Part shown: one piece after another, positions 29,198 to 38,459 of the stretch
Layout of the letters: each line of letters opens with the position of its first letter
Numbering within the stretch: the stretch's first letter is position 1
Assembly (NCBI GenBank): GCA_020630435.1
Contig: JAHDBJ010000011.1
Location: 1-64,000, forward strand
Length of the DNA stretch: 64,000 nucleotides
DNA from: Saprospiraceae bacterium
GTDB taxonomy: Bacteria > Bacteroidota > Bacteroidia > Chitinophagales > Saprospiraceae
Reading direction: 5' to 3'
The notes under the pieces: model-generated
The model's input: the letters and a program-made list of their open reading frames with translations, nothing else
Told to the model about the DNA's origin: nothing
Databases searched by the model: none
Made by a program: the position numbers and the translations under genes

Positions 29198-29607
29198 GCA
29201 ACACAGACCTATAAGCTGGATCCTGTATCAGTACATGAGTACTGTTTCTATCATTTATCTAAACCCTTTGTTGCCAAAAGGTTTTATCTGCCTACCCTTC
29301 TTGACTATTTACCAAAGCAAACAACTAAGCGAGTAACTTAGCTTCTCCTAGAAGAAATCAAGATATATGTGGCATTTCAACCCACGAGGTTTATCCCCTC
29401 AGTATGTTGCCATACCAAAGCGTGCGCTCTTACCGCACATTTTCACCCTTACCACACCGAAGTATGGCGGTTATTTTCTGCGACACTTTCTGTTGTCAAA
29501 TTATCTTTGACCCCCACTCGTTAAGTGGCGTGGTACTCTGCGTTGTCCAGACTTTCCTCATTTTTGAAACACACGTTTCAAAACCGCGATAGAACAGCCC
29601 GTGTTGC
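29198..29607 (-). ncRNA. rnpB: RNase P RNA, catalytic subunit
   Basis: The minus strand carries the universal bacterial RNase P RNA landmarks. Near the 5' end is GAGGAAAGTCTGGACA (P4 5' strand region). In the middle is GGTAAGGGTGAAA, and at the 3' end ACAGGATCCAGCTTATAGG (P4 3' strand and J2/4). The termini pair as helix P1: GCAACACGGGC at the 5' end with GTCTGTGTTGC at the 3' end. The length of about 410 nt fits a type A RNA. It processes tRNA 5' ends with the RnpA protein, which is not encoded here. It ends 20 bp before the fadJ-like start codon. Exact ends are set from P1 pairing. Confidence 0.95.
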
Positions 29608-29639
29608 GTTTTAATATTTGCTTGTACTATCAGAAAGTG

Positions 29640-29647
29640 CAAATATA
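29640..29647 (-). promoter_or_regulatory. Putative -7 element of the rnpB promoter
   Basis: TATATTTG on the minus strand matches the Bacteroidota TAnnTTTG element and would start transcription about 25 nt upstream of mature rnpB. No good TTTG is seen at -33. Confidence 0.5.
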
Positions 29648-29718
29648 CACCTTTTAAATATTCCTTATTTTAAATAATTCTAAATTAAAGGATGTTCTAG
29701 GCTCTACAAGAATTAATT

Positions 29719-29749
29719 TTTGCTTTTGAGCTTTAATCTCTTAGATTTG
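29719..29749 (+). promoter_or_regulatory. Promoter of sdhCAB
   Basis: TTTG at 29719-29722, a 19-bp spacer and TAGATTTG at 29742-29749 fit the Bacteroidota sigma-A consensus exactly. The start of transcription would be near 29755, leaving a leader of about 48 nt before sdhC. Confidence 0.8.
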
Positions 29750-29802
29750 TAGGAAATCAAAATAGACGAAATTCTAATATTTATTTTATAAAAAGTTTAA
29801 TT

Positions 29803-30480
29803 ATGGGCTGGCTCGGCAAATTTTTAACTTCATCACTTGGACAAAAGCTGATTATGTCCCTTACAGGATTATTTTTAATCCTCTTTTTAGTCATTCATTT
29901 ATTGGGAAATCTCCAGTTGCTTTTCCTTGATGGTGGTAAGGCATTTAATACTTATGCCTATCAAATGACTACCAATCCATTTATCAAAACAGTTTCTTAT
30001 GGCTTATACTTTTTTATCTTGCTTCATGCTTTTCAAGGCATTGCCATGTGGTTGAAAAATAAAGCAGCCAAAGGAAGTAGTTATGCTGTAAAGACTTCTG
30101 CTAATGGCTCATTTGCTTCAAAAAATATGGCTTATTTAGGTTTGTTAATACTGGTGTTCTTAGGTATTCATATGGGTGATTTTTGGTATCAAATGAAGTT
30201 TGGAGAATTAGGGATGAAAACCTATGATGGTGTACAAGTCAAAGATCTATATACGAAGGTTTATGCCTCATTTAAAAATCCTATAATTGTTGTAGTATAT
30301 ATTATTTCCATGATAGGATTATATTTCCACCTCAATCATGGATTTTCTAGTGCTTTTCAAACACTAGGGCTAAATCATAAAAAATATACTCCTTTTATAA
30401 AAGGCTTAGGCGTTGCTTATGCCTTTATTGTGTGTATAGCATTTGCGATTATTCCTATTATATTTTATTTCGCACGATAA
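29803..30480 (+). CDS. sdhC: Succinate dehydrogenase cytochrome b subunit (B-type)
   Basis: A 225-residue five-helix membrane protein of the Bacteroidota/epsilon-type succinate:quinone reductase. The N-terminus (GWLGKFLTSSLGQKLIMSLTG) and the helix LFLILFLVIHLLGNLQLL carry family features. Heme-ligand His residues are expected in VIHLLGN, ILLHAFQG, FLGIHMGDFW and YFHLNHGF, consistent with a di-heme B-type cytochrome b. It anchors SdhAB to the inner membrane and passes electrons to menaquinone. First gene of the sdhCAB operon, with a clear promoter upstream. Confidence 0.95.
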   Translation: MGWLGKFLTSSLGQKLIMSLTGLFLILFLVIHLLGNLQLLFLDGGKAFNTYAYQMTTNPFIKTVSYGLYFFILLHAFQGIAMWLKNKAAKGSSYAVKTSANGSFASKNMAYLGLLILVFLGIHMGDFWYQMKFGELGMKTYDGVQVKDLYTKVYASFKNPIIVVVYIISMIGLYFHLNHGFSSAFQTLGLNHKKYTPFIKGLGVAYAFIVCIAFAIIPIIFYFAR

Positions 30481-30555
30481 GTATTGAAATTGTAGTTGTA
30501 GGGTGATAGTATTAAATTTTATATTAAAATCATCAAATTATAAAGAATAAAAGAG

Positions 30556-32538
30556 ATGAAACTAGATGCAAAAATTCCAAAAGGCGATTTAGCTGGAAAG
30601 TGGCAGAAATATAAAGGAACAATGAATCTTGTTGCTCCAAACAATAAGCGAAGAATAGAAGTTATTGTGGTTGGAACAGGTTTAGCAGGAGCGTCAGCAG
30701 CAGCTACGCTAGGAGAATTGGGATACCAAGTTAAGTGCTATACATTCCATGATAGTCCTCGTAGAGCGCATAGTGTGGCCGCTCAAGGAGGTATTAATGC
30801 AGCAAAAAATTATCAAAACGATGGAGATTCTGTCTATCGACTTTTTTATGATACGATAAAAGGAGGAGACTATAGAGCAAGAGAAGCGAATGTACATCGA
30901 TTGGCAGAAGTTAGTAGAGATATTATTGATCAATGTGTAGCACAAGGTGTACCTTTTGCTAGAGAATATGGAGGCTTGCTTGCCAACCGTTCATTTGGAG
31001 GGGTTCAAGTTTCTCGAACTTTCTACGCTAGAGGACAAACAGGACAGCAGTTGTTGATAGGTGCATATTCTGCTTTATCTCGTCAGATTTCATTGGGAAA
31101 TGTAACGATGTACAATCGTCATGAGATGTTAGACATTGTTAAAATAGATGGAAAAGCAAGAGGTATCATCACTAGAAATTTGGTGACAGGAGCAATAGAG
31201 CGTCATGCTGCACATTGTGTTGTTTTAGCAACAGGAGGTTATGGTAATGTATTTTATCTTTCTACAAATGCCATGAATTCCAATGTATCGGCAGCATGGA
31301 GAGCGCATCGGCGTGGCGCATATTTTGCAAATCCCTGCTATACACAAATTCATCCGACCTGTATTCCTGTATCAGGAAGCTATCAATCTAAATTGACCTT
31401 AATGTCAGAATCTTTAAGAAATGATGGTAGAGTATGGGTGCCTAAGAAAAAAGAAGATTGTAAGAAAAACCCTTTAAATATTCCAGAAGAGGATAGAGAT
31501 TACTATTTAGAACGTATTTATCCAGCCTTTGGTAATTTAGTACCTAGGGATGTAGCGTCTCGTGCGGCTAAAAATGCTTGTGATGAGGGTAGGGGGGTCG
31601 GTTCTTCGGGTTTGGCTGTTTATTTGGATTTCGCATCAGCAATAGAACGTTATGGAAAGTCTCAGGCGCATTCTAATGGTATACATAGCCCTGATGCAGC
31701 AACAATTACGAAATTAGGAGAGGAGGTTGTCAAACAAAAATACGGTAACCTTTTCCAAATGTATGAGAAGATTACAGCAGAGAATCCTTATAAAACACCA
31801 ATGCGAATCTATCCTGCGGTGCATTATACTATGGGAGGATTGTGGGTAGATTATAATTTAGAAACAACTGTTCCAGGCTTATTTGCACTAGGAGAATGTA
31901 ATTTTTCTGATCATGGTGCGAATCGTTTAGGTGCTTCGGCGTTAATGCAGGGACTAGCAGATGGATATTTTGTAATTCCTTATACAATAGGTCAATTTTT
32001 ATCAAAAGAAATTAGGACACCTAAAATCGATCCAACTGCTCCAGAATTTGAAAAAGCTGAAGATGCTGTAAAAGAAAGAATCAATAAGATATTCAGTATA
32101 CAAGGCGATCGTTCGGTAGAATCTTTTCATAGAGATTTGGGATTAATCGTATGGAATCACTGTGGAATGGCTAGAAATGCAGAAGGCTTACAAGTTGGAC
32201 GTGACAAAATACGCCGACTTCGAGAGGAGTTCTACAGCAATGTCTTTGTGCCAGGGTCTAATGAAGAGTATAATCCTGAACTAGAAAAAGCTTTACGAGT
32301 AGCGGATTTTATCGAGCTAGGAGAACTCATGATGGTAGATGCTTTGGATAGAAATGAATCTTGTGGTGGGCATTTCCGAGAAGAGTATCAAACAGAGGAA
32401 GGTGAAGCAGAACGGAATGATAAAGATTATATGTATGTATCGGCTTGGGAGTTTACAGGTATGGGAGAAGATCCAACATTACATAAAGAAGAATTGGATT
32501 ATAAAGATATAGAAGTGAAGACCAGAAGTTATAAGTAG
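30556..32538 (+). CDS. sdhA: Succinate dehydrogenase/fumarate reductase flavoprotein subunit
   Basis: A 660-residue FAD subunit. The dinucleotide motif is [21 protein letters not shown]. The covalent FAD attachment His lies in [17 protein letters not shown]. Active-site segments include [10 protein letters not shown] and the conserved [12 protein letters not shown] and [17 protein letters not shown]. It oxidises succinate to fumarate and hands electrons to the iron-sulfur subunit. Second gene in sdhCAB, 75 bp after sdhC. Confidence 0.97.
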   Translation: MKLDAKIPKGDLAGKWQKYKGTMNLVAPNNKRRIEVIVVGTGLAGASAAATLGELGYQVKCYTFHDSPRRAHSVAAQGGINAAKNYQNDGDSVYRLFYDTIKGGDYRAREANVHRLAEVSRDIIDQCVAQGVPFAREYGGLLANRSFGGVQVSRTFYARGQTGQQLLIGAYSALSRQISLGNVTMYNRHEMLDIVKIDGKARGIITRNLVTGAIERHAAHCVVLATGGYGNVFYLSTNAMNSNVSAAWRAHRRGAYFANPCYTQIHPTCIPVSGSYQSKLTLMSESLRNDGRVWVPKKKEDCKKNPLNIPEEDRDYYLERIYPAFGNLVPRDVASRAAKNACDEGRGVGSSGLAVYLDFASAIERYGKSQAHSNGIHSPDAATITKLGEEVVKQKYGNLFQMYEKITAENPYKTPMRIYPAVHYTMGGLWVDYNLETTVPGLFALGECNFSDHGANRLGASALMQGLADGYFVIPYTIGQFLSKEIRTPKIDPTAPEFEKAEDAVKERINKIFSIQGDRSVESFHRDLGLIVWNHCGMARNAEGLQVGRDKIRRLREEFYSNVFVPGSNEEYNPELEKALRVADFIELGELMMVDALDRNESCGGHFREEYQTEEGEAERNDKDYMYVSAWEFTGMGEDPTLHKEELDYKDIEVKTRSYK

Positions 32539-32576
32539 TTTTTTTATTATTTTAAAAATCAGAAAATCTAATAATA

Positions 32577-33344
32577 ATGGCGAATGACACAATAAACATT
32601 ACCTTGAAAGTTTGGCGTCAAGGCGGGAAGTATAAAGGAGAGTTGGTAACTTATGAGTTAAACGACATCAGTACTCATATGTCATTTTTAGAGATGTTTG
32701 ATGTTTTGAATGAACAATTGATCCAAGAGAAAGAAGATCCGATTGCATTTGCTCATGATTGTCGAGAAGGTATTTGTGGAACTTGTAATATGGTTATTAA
32801 TGGTCGACCTCATGGACCAGAAAAAGGGACAACGACTTGCCAGTTGCATATGAGAAGTTTTAATGATGGGGATACTATATATGTTGAACCGTTTAGAGCA
32901 AAGGCTTTTCCCGTAATAAAAGATTTGGTTGTTGATCGTTCTTCTTTTGATCGTATTATTCAAGCAGGTGGTTATATTTCAGTAAATACGGGACAAGCAC
33001 AAGATGGTAATGCTATTCCAATAGAAAAAGATATAGCAACTCAAGCAATGGATGCAGCTACTTGTATTGGTTGTGGGGCTTGTGTGGCAGCTTGTCCTAA
33101 TGCCGCAGCGATGTTGTTTACGTCTGCTAAAATATCCCATTTGGCATTAATGCCACAAGGAAAAGTAGAACATACTCGACGTGTACAAAGCATGGTCAAT
33201 CAAATGGATGAAGAAGGATTTGGAAAATGTTCAAATATTGGAGCTTGTGAAGTAGAATGCCCAAAAGAAATTTCAATTACGAATATTGCAAGAATGAATA
33301 GAGCTTATTTAGGATCGGTCATCGGTTCTGAAAAAACAGTATAA
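32577..33344 (+). CDS. sdhB: Succinate dehydrogenase/fumarate reductase iron-sulfur subunit
   Basis: A 255-residue electron-transfer subunit. The plant-type [2Fe-2S] ligands are in [15 protein letters not shown] and the following TTTC. The two cubane-type clusters use [13 protein letters not shown] and [15 protein letters not shown]. It links the SdhA flavin to the SdhC hemes. Last gene in the operon; a strong terminator follows. Confidence 0.97.
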   Translation: MANDTINITLKVWRQGGKYKGELVTYELNDISTHMSFLEMFDVLNEQLIQEKEDPIAFAHDCREGICGTCNMVINGRPHGPEKGTTTCQLHMRSFNDGDTIYVEPFRAKAFPVIKDLVVDRSSFDRIIQAGGYISVNTGQAQDGNAIPIEKDIATQAMDAATCIGCGACVAACPNAAAMLFTSAKISHLALMPQGKVEHTRRVQSMVNQMDEEGFGKCSNIGACEVECPKEISITNIARMNRAYLGSVIGSEKTV

Positions 33345-33391
33345 TACAATACTATCGGAAGGTATTATACAAATTCATTATACTAAATATG

Positions 33392-33438
33392 AAAACAAGA
33401 GACTCTCTAAGGTAATGCTTGGAGAGTCTCTTGTTTTT
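33392..33438 (+). terminator. Terminator of the sdhCAB operon
   Basis: Perfect 16-bp stem (33392-33407 with 33422-33437), 14-nt loop and a T-rich 3' arm. It also carries T on the minus strand and may serve the convergent peptide gene. Confidence 0.9.
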
Positions 33439-33477
33439 AATACAGGTACTTATAACTGTATAATGTCATACAGATAT

Positions 33478-33660
33478 TTAACAAATATCACCATGACAAG
33501 CATAAAATTCGTTTAGCCAAGGATAATGACTTAACCAAAAGCCTTGAGTTCTAGTACAACAAAACTGCCAAAGTGTTGGTACATATCCTCCTTTGATTTC
33601 TTTTTGTTGAGATTTGCTAATTTGCTCAACTCCATCTAGGTTTTTAAGATTTTTAAGCAT
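33478..33660 (-). CDS. Double-glycine-leader cysteine-rich peptide (bacteriocin/RiPP-like precursor)
   Basis: A 60-residue peptide. Residues 1-25 form a typical double-glycine leader: amphipathic start LKNLKNLDGVEQ, then ISKSQQKEIKGG. The predicted core is residues 26-60, aromatic-rich with four cysteines at 34, 35, 55 and 60, enough for two disulfides, the last being the C-terminal residue. It begins 22 bp after the stop of the C39-like/VKOR/thioredoxin gene on the same strand, and that enzyme can supply disulfides. Peptidase-containing ABC exporters cut after GG in such leaders; none is in the window. Whether it is an antibacterial or a signal is unknown. Confidence 0.75.
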   Translation of the reverse strand: MLKNLKNLDGVEQISKSQQKEIKGGYVPTLWQFCCTRTQGFWLSHYPWLNEFYACHGDIC

Positions 33661-33682
33661 AATAATTTAAAATTTAAAATAG

Positions 33683-35284
33683 TTAAGAAATATAAATATT
33701 GTGTATTGATGCTGATAAATCATCAATGAAAAATTCTATATCCGTCAGTTCATATTCTTGGGGAAATAAATGTTCTTTTAGAAGAATAACTGGTGTGAAA
33801 TTCAATTCATTTTGACTACACCATTCAAAATTATTTTTAAGTATATTATTAACATGAGGAGTTATAGGTTTGTCTATTATCCATTTATCTTCCCATTCTT
33901 TGATATTCATTTTGTCTATAAACCAATTATCCATAGCTTCCATCATGATTATTTTACGTTGATGAAGATGAAGGTCTAAAATCTTTAGAGCTATTTTGGT
34001 AAAAGGATTATTTACATTATCAGGGTTCATATTGAAAAGCAATTGCATCTTAAGTGTTTGAGGATATTTTTTTAGTAATTCTTTAATGTTTTTATAGAGT
34101 TCGAAACAGAAATTGCAAGAAGTACTTAGGGCAATCGTAAGTGTTACGGGGGCATCCGTACTTCCTAAGGTTATTCCTTTGAGCATCGATGCGTTGTGTT
34201 GAATTCGTGGATTGGAAGATAGTGCAGCAGAGAATATATGGTATTGTTTCTTAAATGTTTGGCTTTTGATTTTGCTGTCAAGTAATTTTTGATAGTGTTT
34301 TGCCATAGGTTTTAACATTGTCCATAATGGGAAGGAGACTGACAATGAGAATAGGAATGTCAATAAACTTGACCAATTTATACTGGGCAAAATAAAATCG
34401 CTGAATGATAAAATAAGGAAAAATTGACTCCATATTATAAGCGTTATGCCTAAGCATAATGTACACCATTTTTTTAATATTATGGCTTGATAATAAAGAG
34501 AATATAGTGTAAATAGTACAGCAGAAGTAGTAACGAGTATTAATATTCCTAAAGGGAAATGCGAACTCAAGTTTAAAATACTTGTAAACAGTAAGGTAGA
34601 AAAATATATAATACAAGCATCACTAAGCGTAAAGTCTTTCCAGATTTTGGCTCCTTCTGAGTTTAATACATCTGTACAACTTCTATTGCTAGAAGCATTG
34701 CATATTTTAGCGATGTTTGGAGAAGAAATACCCAAACCTTCTTTTATAAGAAGGATACTAATATACCCACCTATAAGATTGAGAAAAATGAATAGAATAT
34801 TTAGAACTACAGAATTTTGATAAAACCAACATAGAGCTGTTAATAATATTGTAGCAAAAAAGGTTGGTAAGAGAACTTGATTATTGAACTGTAATTGCTG
34901 AGATAAACCTAATTCTACCTTATCAATTACAAGTACAATACCCTCCCATATGTTGAAAAAATCATTAAGAGAGATATTCTTTTTTGAAGTATTAGGATAC
35001 GTAATACTAACTTCCTGCGGCCCTTTTTTTCTTATATAAACAAATTCATTCTCGTTTCCATCCTTAATATGAGCTATAAAGCTAGATGGTAGTTCTTTAT
35101 AATTTTGTTTATCTATTTTTAAGGCTAAATTTTCAATATCAAAATGTGTCAATGTATCACTCATTGAAAATAAACTAGGATAATCGGGATGAGATTGGTA
35201 ATATAATTTTAAAGCATTATTGTCCAGAAATACATTATTATTCAATAAAAGAAGTTTCAATAAGTGAAAACTATCCTTTTTCAT
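33683..35284 (-). CDS. C39-like/VKOR/thioredoxin fusion membrane protein (disulfide-forming maturation enzyme)
   Basis: The start is set at the ATG at 35284 (MKKDSFHLLK); a TTG at 35329 is less likely. The 533-residue protein has three parts. Residues 1-125 resemble a C39 peptidase fold (HPDYPSLFSMSDTL, IEGIV-type end) but lack the catalytic Cys and the GHF-type His, so it looks inactive, perhaps a leader-binding module. A four- to five-helix VKOR domain (about 135-310) has the loop Cys pair near 195 and 203 and the CTLC redox motif near 274-277. A thioredoxin-like domain follows, with CNFC near 390-393. It should oxidise cysteines of exported substrates, passing electrons to quinone. The four-cysteine GG peptide behind it is the obvious substrate. 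Confidence 0.85.
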   Translation of the reverse strand: MKKDSFHLLKLLLLNNNVFLDNNALKLYYQSHPDYPSLFSMSDTLTHFDIENLALKIDKQNYKELPSSFIAHIKDGNENEFVYIRKKGPQEVSITYPNTSKKNISLNDFFNIWEGIVLVIDKVELGLSQQLQFNNQVLLPTFFATILLTALCWFYQNSVVLNILFIFLNLIGGYISILLIKEGLGISSPNIAKICNASSNRSCTDVLNSEGAKIWKDFTLSDACIIYFSTLLFTSILNLSSHFPLGILILVTTSAVLFTLYSLYYQAIILKKWCTLCLGITLIIWSQFFLILSFSDFILPSINWSSLLTFLFSLSVSFPLWTMLKPMAKHYQKLLDSKIKSQTFKKQYHIFSAALSSNPRIQHNASMLKGITLGSTDAPVTLTIALSTSCNFCFELYKNIKELLKKYPQTLKMQLLFNMNPDNVNNPFTKIALKILDLHLHQRKIIMMEAMDNWFIDKMNIKEWEDKWIIDKPITPHVNNILKNNFEWCSQNELNFTPVILLKEHLFPQEYELTDIEFFIDDLSASIHNIYIS

Positions 35285-35851
35285 AAAAAGAGTATTTAAT
35301 TTAAGAATAGAGTGATTAAAATAGACCAACCTAGTTACTTCAGTATAAATAATGCTATATAAGTTTGAAGTACAACCATACTTTAAACTATATACATTTA
35401 TATTTTAAAAGGAAAGAACTCTTTTGAAAAGCCTTATTATAAAAAGACCTCGTTCCATTTAGGTAAACAGAACAATTAAAGAGTTAATATTTAGTGATTG
35501 ATTTTCTATAAAGATTAAACTTTCGGCTCTAATATAATATTAATATATTTGAAATAAAAATTATACAATCAAATTTAAATCTTAATAAAATCGTTTTACA
35601 ATAAAAAAACATTTTAGATTAGAGGAGAAGTTCTTTTATCTTAAAGGCGTTTAAGAATTGCTGCTAAAAGTGAAGAGATGTGTTTTAAGCTCATTTTGTA
35701 GCCTAGTAAATAGTTTTTAAATAACGTCTTTAACAGAGACTTAACTGATTTTTGCGTTACAATTATGTAAATTGTAGTCGAAATAATGATTATTTTTATT
35801 AAAAACTATAGAAAAGTTGTTTAAACTATATCCATTAATTTCAGTTAATTA

Positions 35852-36014
35852 GAAGTTGTTTAAAAATAGGATGATGAATTATTTACAAGTCATTGTATCT
35901 CAATATTTCAGCTAATTCTTTTTACCGTAGCTAAGGCTACGAAAAAAGAATGGAGCTTTATCTTGAAATACAAGCACTTATAATTAAAATCAACCTTCAT
36001 TATTAAACAACTTC
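35852..36014 (+). repeat. MITE-like hairpin element, 163 bp, copy B
   Basis: Perfect terminal inverted repeats AGAAGTTGTTTAA and TTAAACAACTTCT (taking one flanking base each side), bordered by AATT on both sides, which may be a target-site duplication. The interior is an imperfect palindrome centred on CGTAGC-taag-GCTACG. Near-identical to copy A in inverse orientation. It lies 42 bp before the DUF4294 gene. The rest of the 35285-36056 spacer has no gene that I can see. Confidence 0.8.
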
Positions 36015-36056
36015 TAATTGAATTCTTAAACAACATCAAACATAAATTGAATTTAA

Positions 36057-36659
36057 GTGAGAAAAATTATTGTCTATATCATATGTGTTTTCTTTAGTGT
36101 GACGTCACTCTTTGCTCAGGAAAAGAAAGATAAGATAGAAAAGATGACGATTGATGGAGAGATTGTGTCTGTATTGATTACGGAGACGGATACACTAGTT
36201 TTAGCAGACTTAGAAGATGTTTCGATTACACAACCACGAAAGTTTGCTTCGAGAAAAGAAAGATTGCGGTATTATAAATTGAGGAGAAGTGCGGATAAGG
36301 TCTATCCTTATGCGGCTGAAGCCATCAAAATTTTTAGGGAGCTAGAAAATGAAACAGTCGATATGAATAAACGTAAACGGAAAAAGCATATTAAAAAATT
36401 ACAAAAGGATTTAAAAGATAAATTTTCAAGCAAGTTAAAAAATCTGACAAAAACCGAAGGAAAGGTTTTGATCAAGATGATTGAAAAAGATTTAGATACT
36501 CCTTTTTATACGCTTCTTAGGAATTTAAGAGGAAGTATGACTGCTTTTTATTGGCATCAACTAGGTAAAATGTATAGTTATGATTTGAAAGAAGGCTATC
36601 GTCCAGAAAAAGATCCTTTGCTTGACGGGGTTCTTGAAGATTATAAAATTGAATATTAA
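36057..36659 (+). CDS. DUF4294 family exported protein
   Basis: A 200-residue protein with a GTG start at 36057, chosen because it begins an intact signal peptide (MRKIIVYIICVFFSVTSLFAQ). The mature part has the DUF4294 features SRKERLRYYKLRRSADKVYP and TPFYTLLRNLRGSMTAFYWH. It is a Bacteroidota-specific periplasmic or envelope family of unknown function. A bidirectional terminator follows. Confidence 0.85.
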   Translation: MRKIIVYIICVFFSVTSLFAQEKKDKIEKMTIDGEIVSVLITETDTLVLADLEDVSITQPRKFASRKERLRYYKLRRSADKVYPYAAEAIKIFRELENETVDMNKRKRKKHIKKLQKDLKDKFSSKLKNLTKTEGKVLIKMIEKDLDTPFYTLLRNLRGSMTAFYWHQLGKMYSYDLKEGYRPEKDPLLDGVLEDYKIEY

Positions 36660-36672
36660 TCGAACTAAAACT

Positions 36673-36722
36673 AAATTAAAAAACCGAATTTTTGAATATT
36701 CAAAAATTCGGTTTTTTAATTT
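36673..36722. terminator. Bidirectional terminator between DUF4294 and hpf genes
   Basis: Inverted repeat of 22 bp (36673-36694 with 36701-36722) with a short loop, A/T-rich on both flanks, placed between the convergent genes ending at 36659 and 36745. Confidence 0.9.
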
Positions 36723-36744
36723 AATTATTTAGAAGAGTAGTTGT

Positions 36745-37059
36745 TTAAGCGGAACGTCGATTTCGACGTTGTAATTTTTCTTTATGCTTAATGAGTTGTC
36801 GCTTGAGGGTGTCAACAGCGACTTCTACCGATGCTTCAAAAGATTTACTGGATTCTTTAGTAAAAAGAGTTGAACCAGGAACATTCAATCGAATTTCGGC
36901 AATTTTATCTTTTACTTGACCAGAATTCTCTAGTTTAAGCATGACGTCTGCTCCTAGTATGCGATCGGAGAACTGATCTAATTTAGCTAATTTTTTTTCA
37001 ATAAACTCTAACAATTTCGCATCAGCGGAAAAATGAACAGATTGAGTTTTTACTTTCAT
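36745..37059 (-). CDS. hpf: Ribosome hibernation-promoting factor (short HPF/RaiA type)
   Basis: A 104-residue protein with the HPF/YfiA beta-alpha fold: KVKTQSVHFSADAKLLEFIE, a central KIAEIRLNVPGS and a very basic tail KHKEKLQRRNRRSA. It binds the 30S decoding region in slow growth. The length matches short HPF without the C-terminal dimerisation domain. Last gene of a likely rpsU-xerC-hpf cluster, an arrangement common in Bacteroidota. Confidence 0.92.
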   Translation of the reverse strand: MKVKTQSVHFSADAKLLEFIEKKLAKLDQFSDRILGADVMLKLENSGQVKDKIAEIRLNVPGSTLFTKESSKSFEASVEVAVDTLKRQLIKHKEKLQRRNRRSA

Positions 37060-37140
37060 AAGCTAATTTTTTAATTGATTAGTAAATAAAATTCTTAGTG
37101 TGTTGAAAATGTTACAATAGGCAACGTGTTTTATGGTGAA

Positions 37141-38040
37141 TTAATCAATTTTTATCTTAGATTTGGGATGCGCTTGCTCATACACTTTCTTGAGCTTTTC
37201 AATAGAATTGTGTGTATAAACTTGGGTCGCAGCAAGGCTTGAATGTCCTAATAGTTTTTTTATGGCATTGAGGTCAGCACCGTTATCTGATAAGTGTGTT
37301 GCAAAAGAATGTCGTAGGGTATGAGGACTTCTTTTTTCAACTGTACTGACTACTGATAAGTATTTCTTTACTACATTATAAACCAATTTTGGATAGAGTT
37401 GGTTCCCTTTTTGAGTTAAAAAAAGATATGGATTAGAATTATTTGAAAAAGTATTTTTTCGGATTTCTAAATAATTTTCCAACAATTCTGCAAGATAAGA
37501 ACCATAAGGGACTAATCGTTCTTTTCGTCCTTTTCCTTTAACCTTTAGAACCTGGCGCTCAAATTGAAAATCTTCAATTTTTACATTAATTAATTCCGAA
37601 CGTCGAATACCTGTTGCATAAAATAATTCTATCATCATTTTGTCTCGAACTCCCTTATAGTCATCCGTAAATACAACATCTTCAAGTAGTATTCCCATAG
37701 CTTTTTCTTCGATTATTGTTGGAAGTCGTTTCCCTGTTTTAGGTAAAACAACTTTAAGCGTAGGGTTATGCTGTAAATATTCTTTTTTAATTAAAAATTT
37801 GAAATACGACTTTAAGGAAGCTAGTTTGCGATGAACAGAACGTGGAGTAATACCTTTGCCCATGAGTGCTACGATCCAAGAGCGTATATGAAAATGCCTC
37901 ACTTCTTCAATAGAAGTAAGGCTATATTGTTTATCTATATAAGCAGTAAACTGCTCTAGATCGTTTTTATAGGCTGTGATGGTATGCGTAGAAAATCGTT
38001 TTTCAAACGCTATGTATTGCAAGAAAGAATTTAATTTCAT
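37141..38040 (-). CDS. xerC: Tyrosine recombinase (XerC/XerD-type)
   Basis: A 299-residue site-specific recombinase. The N-terminal SAM-like domain includes FSTHTITAYKNDLEQF. The catalytic set is complete: Arg in ATGIRRSELI, Lys in KGKGRKERLVP, HxxR in HTLRHSFATHL, His in LLGHSSLAATQ and the nucleophile Tyr in VYTH. Its place between rpsU and hpf is the conserved Bacteroidota housekeeping context, so chromosome-dimer resolution is the likely role rather than phage or transposon integration. Confidence 0.9.
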   Translation of the reverse strand: MKLNSFLQYIAFEKRFSTHTITAYKNDLEQFTAYIDKQYSLTSIEEVRHFHIRSWIVALMGKGITPRSVHRKLASLKSYFKFLIKKEYLQHNPTLKVVLPKTGKRLPTIIEEKAMGILLEDVVFTDDYKGVRDKMMIELFYATGIRRSELINVKIEDFQFERQVLKVKGKGRKERLVPYGSYLAELLENYLEIRKNTFSNNSNPYLFLTQKGNQLYPKLVYNVVKKYLSVVSTVEKRSPHTLRHSFATHLSDNGADLNAIKKLLGHSSLAATQVYTHNSIEKLKKVYEQAHPKSKIKID

Positions 38041-38158
38041 CCACTCAGTATTCCGAAAATCTTCAAATCAACACTGCACCAGAAAATTGGTAAGGCTGTA
38101 ATACTGAATTGAAGTTAGGAAATTGAACAGATAAAATCAAGCAATCACCATATATTTT

Positions 38159-38347
38159 TTAGTTACTGCCAAATTTTTTCAATTTGTAAGCAGCTTTTAA
38201 AACTTCTTGTCTTCTCTTAACAGACTTTTTGACAAAATGCTTACGACTTCTTAACTCTTTTAATGTACCAGAACGCTCAAATTTTCTTTTGTATTTTTTT
38301 AGCGCTCTATCAATCGTTTCGTTGTCTTTTACCTCAATAATTAACAT
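38159..38347 (-). CDS. rpsU: 30S ribosomal protein S21
   Basis: A 62-residue basic protein starting at the ATG at 38347 (MLIIEVKDNETIDRALKKYK), which is the family start; an 11-residue upstream extension is unsupported. The S21 hallmark SRKHFVKKSVKRRQEV is present. Bacteroidota S21 helps occlude the anti-Shine-Dalgarno, which fits the lack of strong Shine-Dalgarno sites before genes in this window. Confidence 0.95.
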   Translation of the reverse strand: MLIIEVKDNETIDRALKKYKRKFERSGTLKELRSRKHFVKKSVKRRQEVLKAAYKLKKFGSN

Positions 38348-38377
38348 AAATTCTTTTTTATTTTTAAATTCGGAATG

Positions 38378-38385
38378 CAAAATTA
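38378..38385 (-). promoter_or_regulatory. Putative -7 element of rpsU promoter
   Basis: TAATTTTG on the minus strand, 31 bp upstream of the rpsU start, fits TAnnTTTG. A -33 TTTG is not clear. Confidence 0.45.
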
Positions 38386-38459
38386 AGGATTATTTTGAAA
38401 AGAAACTCTATTTGTTGATTTTTTTTAAATCGTTTTTTAAAATCTCTTTTATATAAAGA

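Noticed and set aside
29404-29592. Open frame on the plus strand of about 60 codons
   Set aside because: It is antisense to conserved helices of rnpB and has no protein features.
37141-38040. Tyrosine recombinase as a sign of a phage or integrative element
   Set aside because: It is set between rpsU and hpf, a conserved housekeeping context in Bacteroidota, and no att sites, phage genes or tRNA target are seen.
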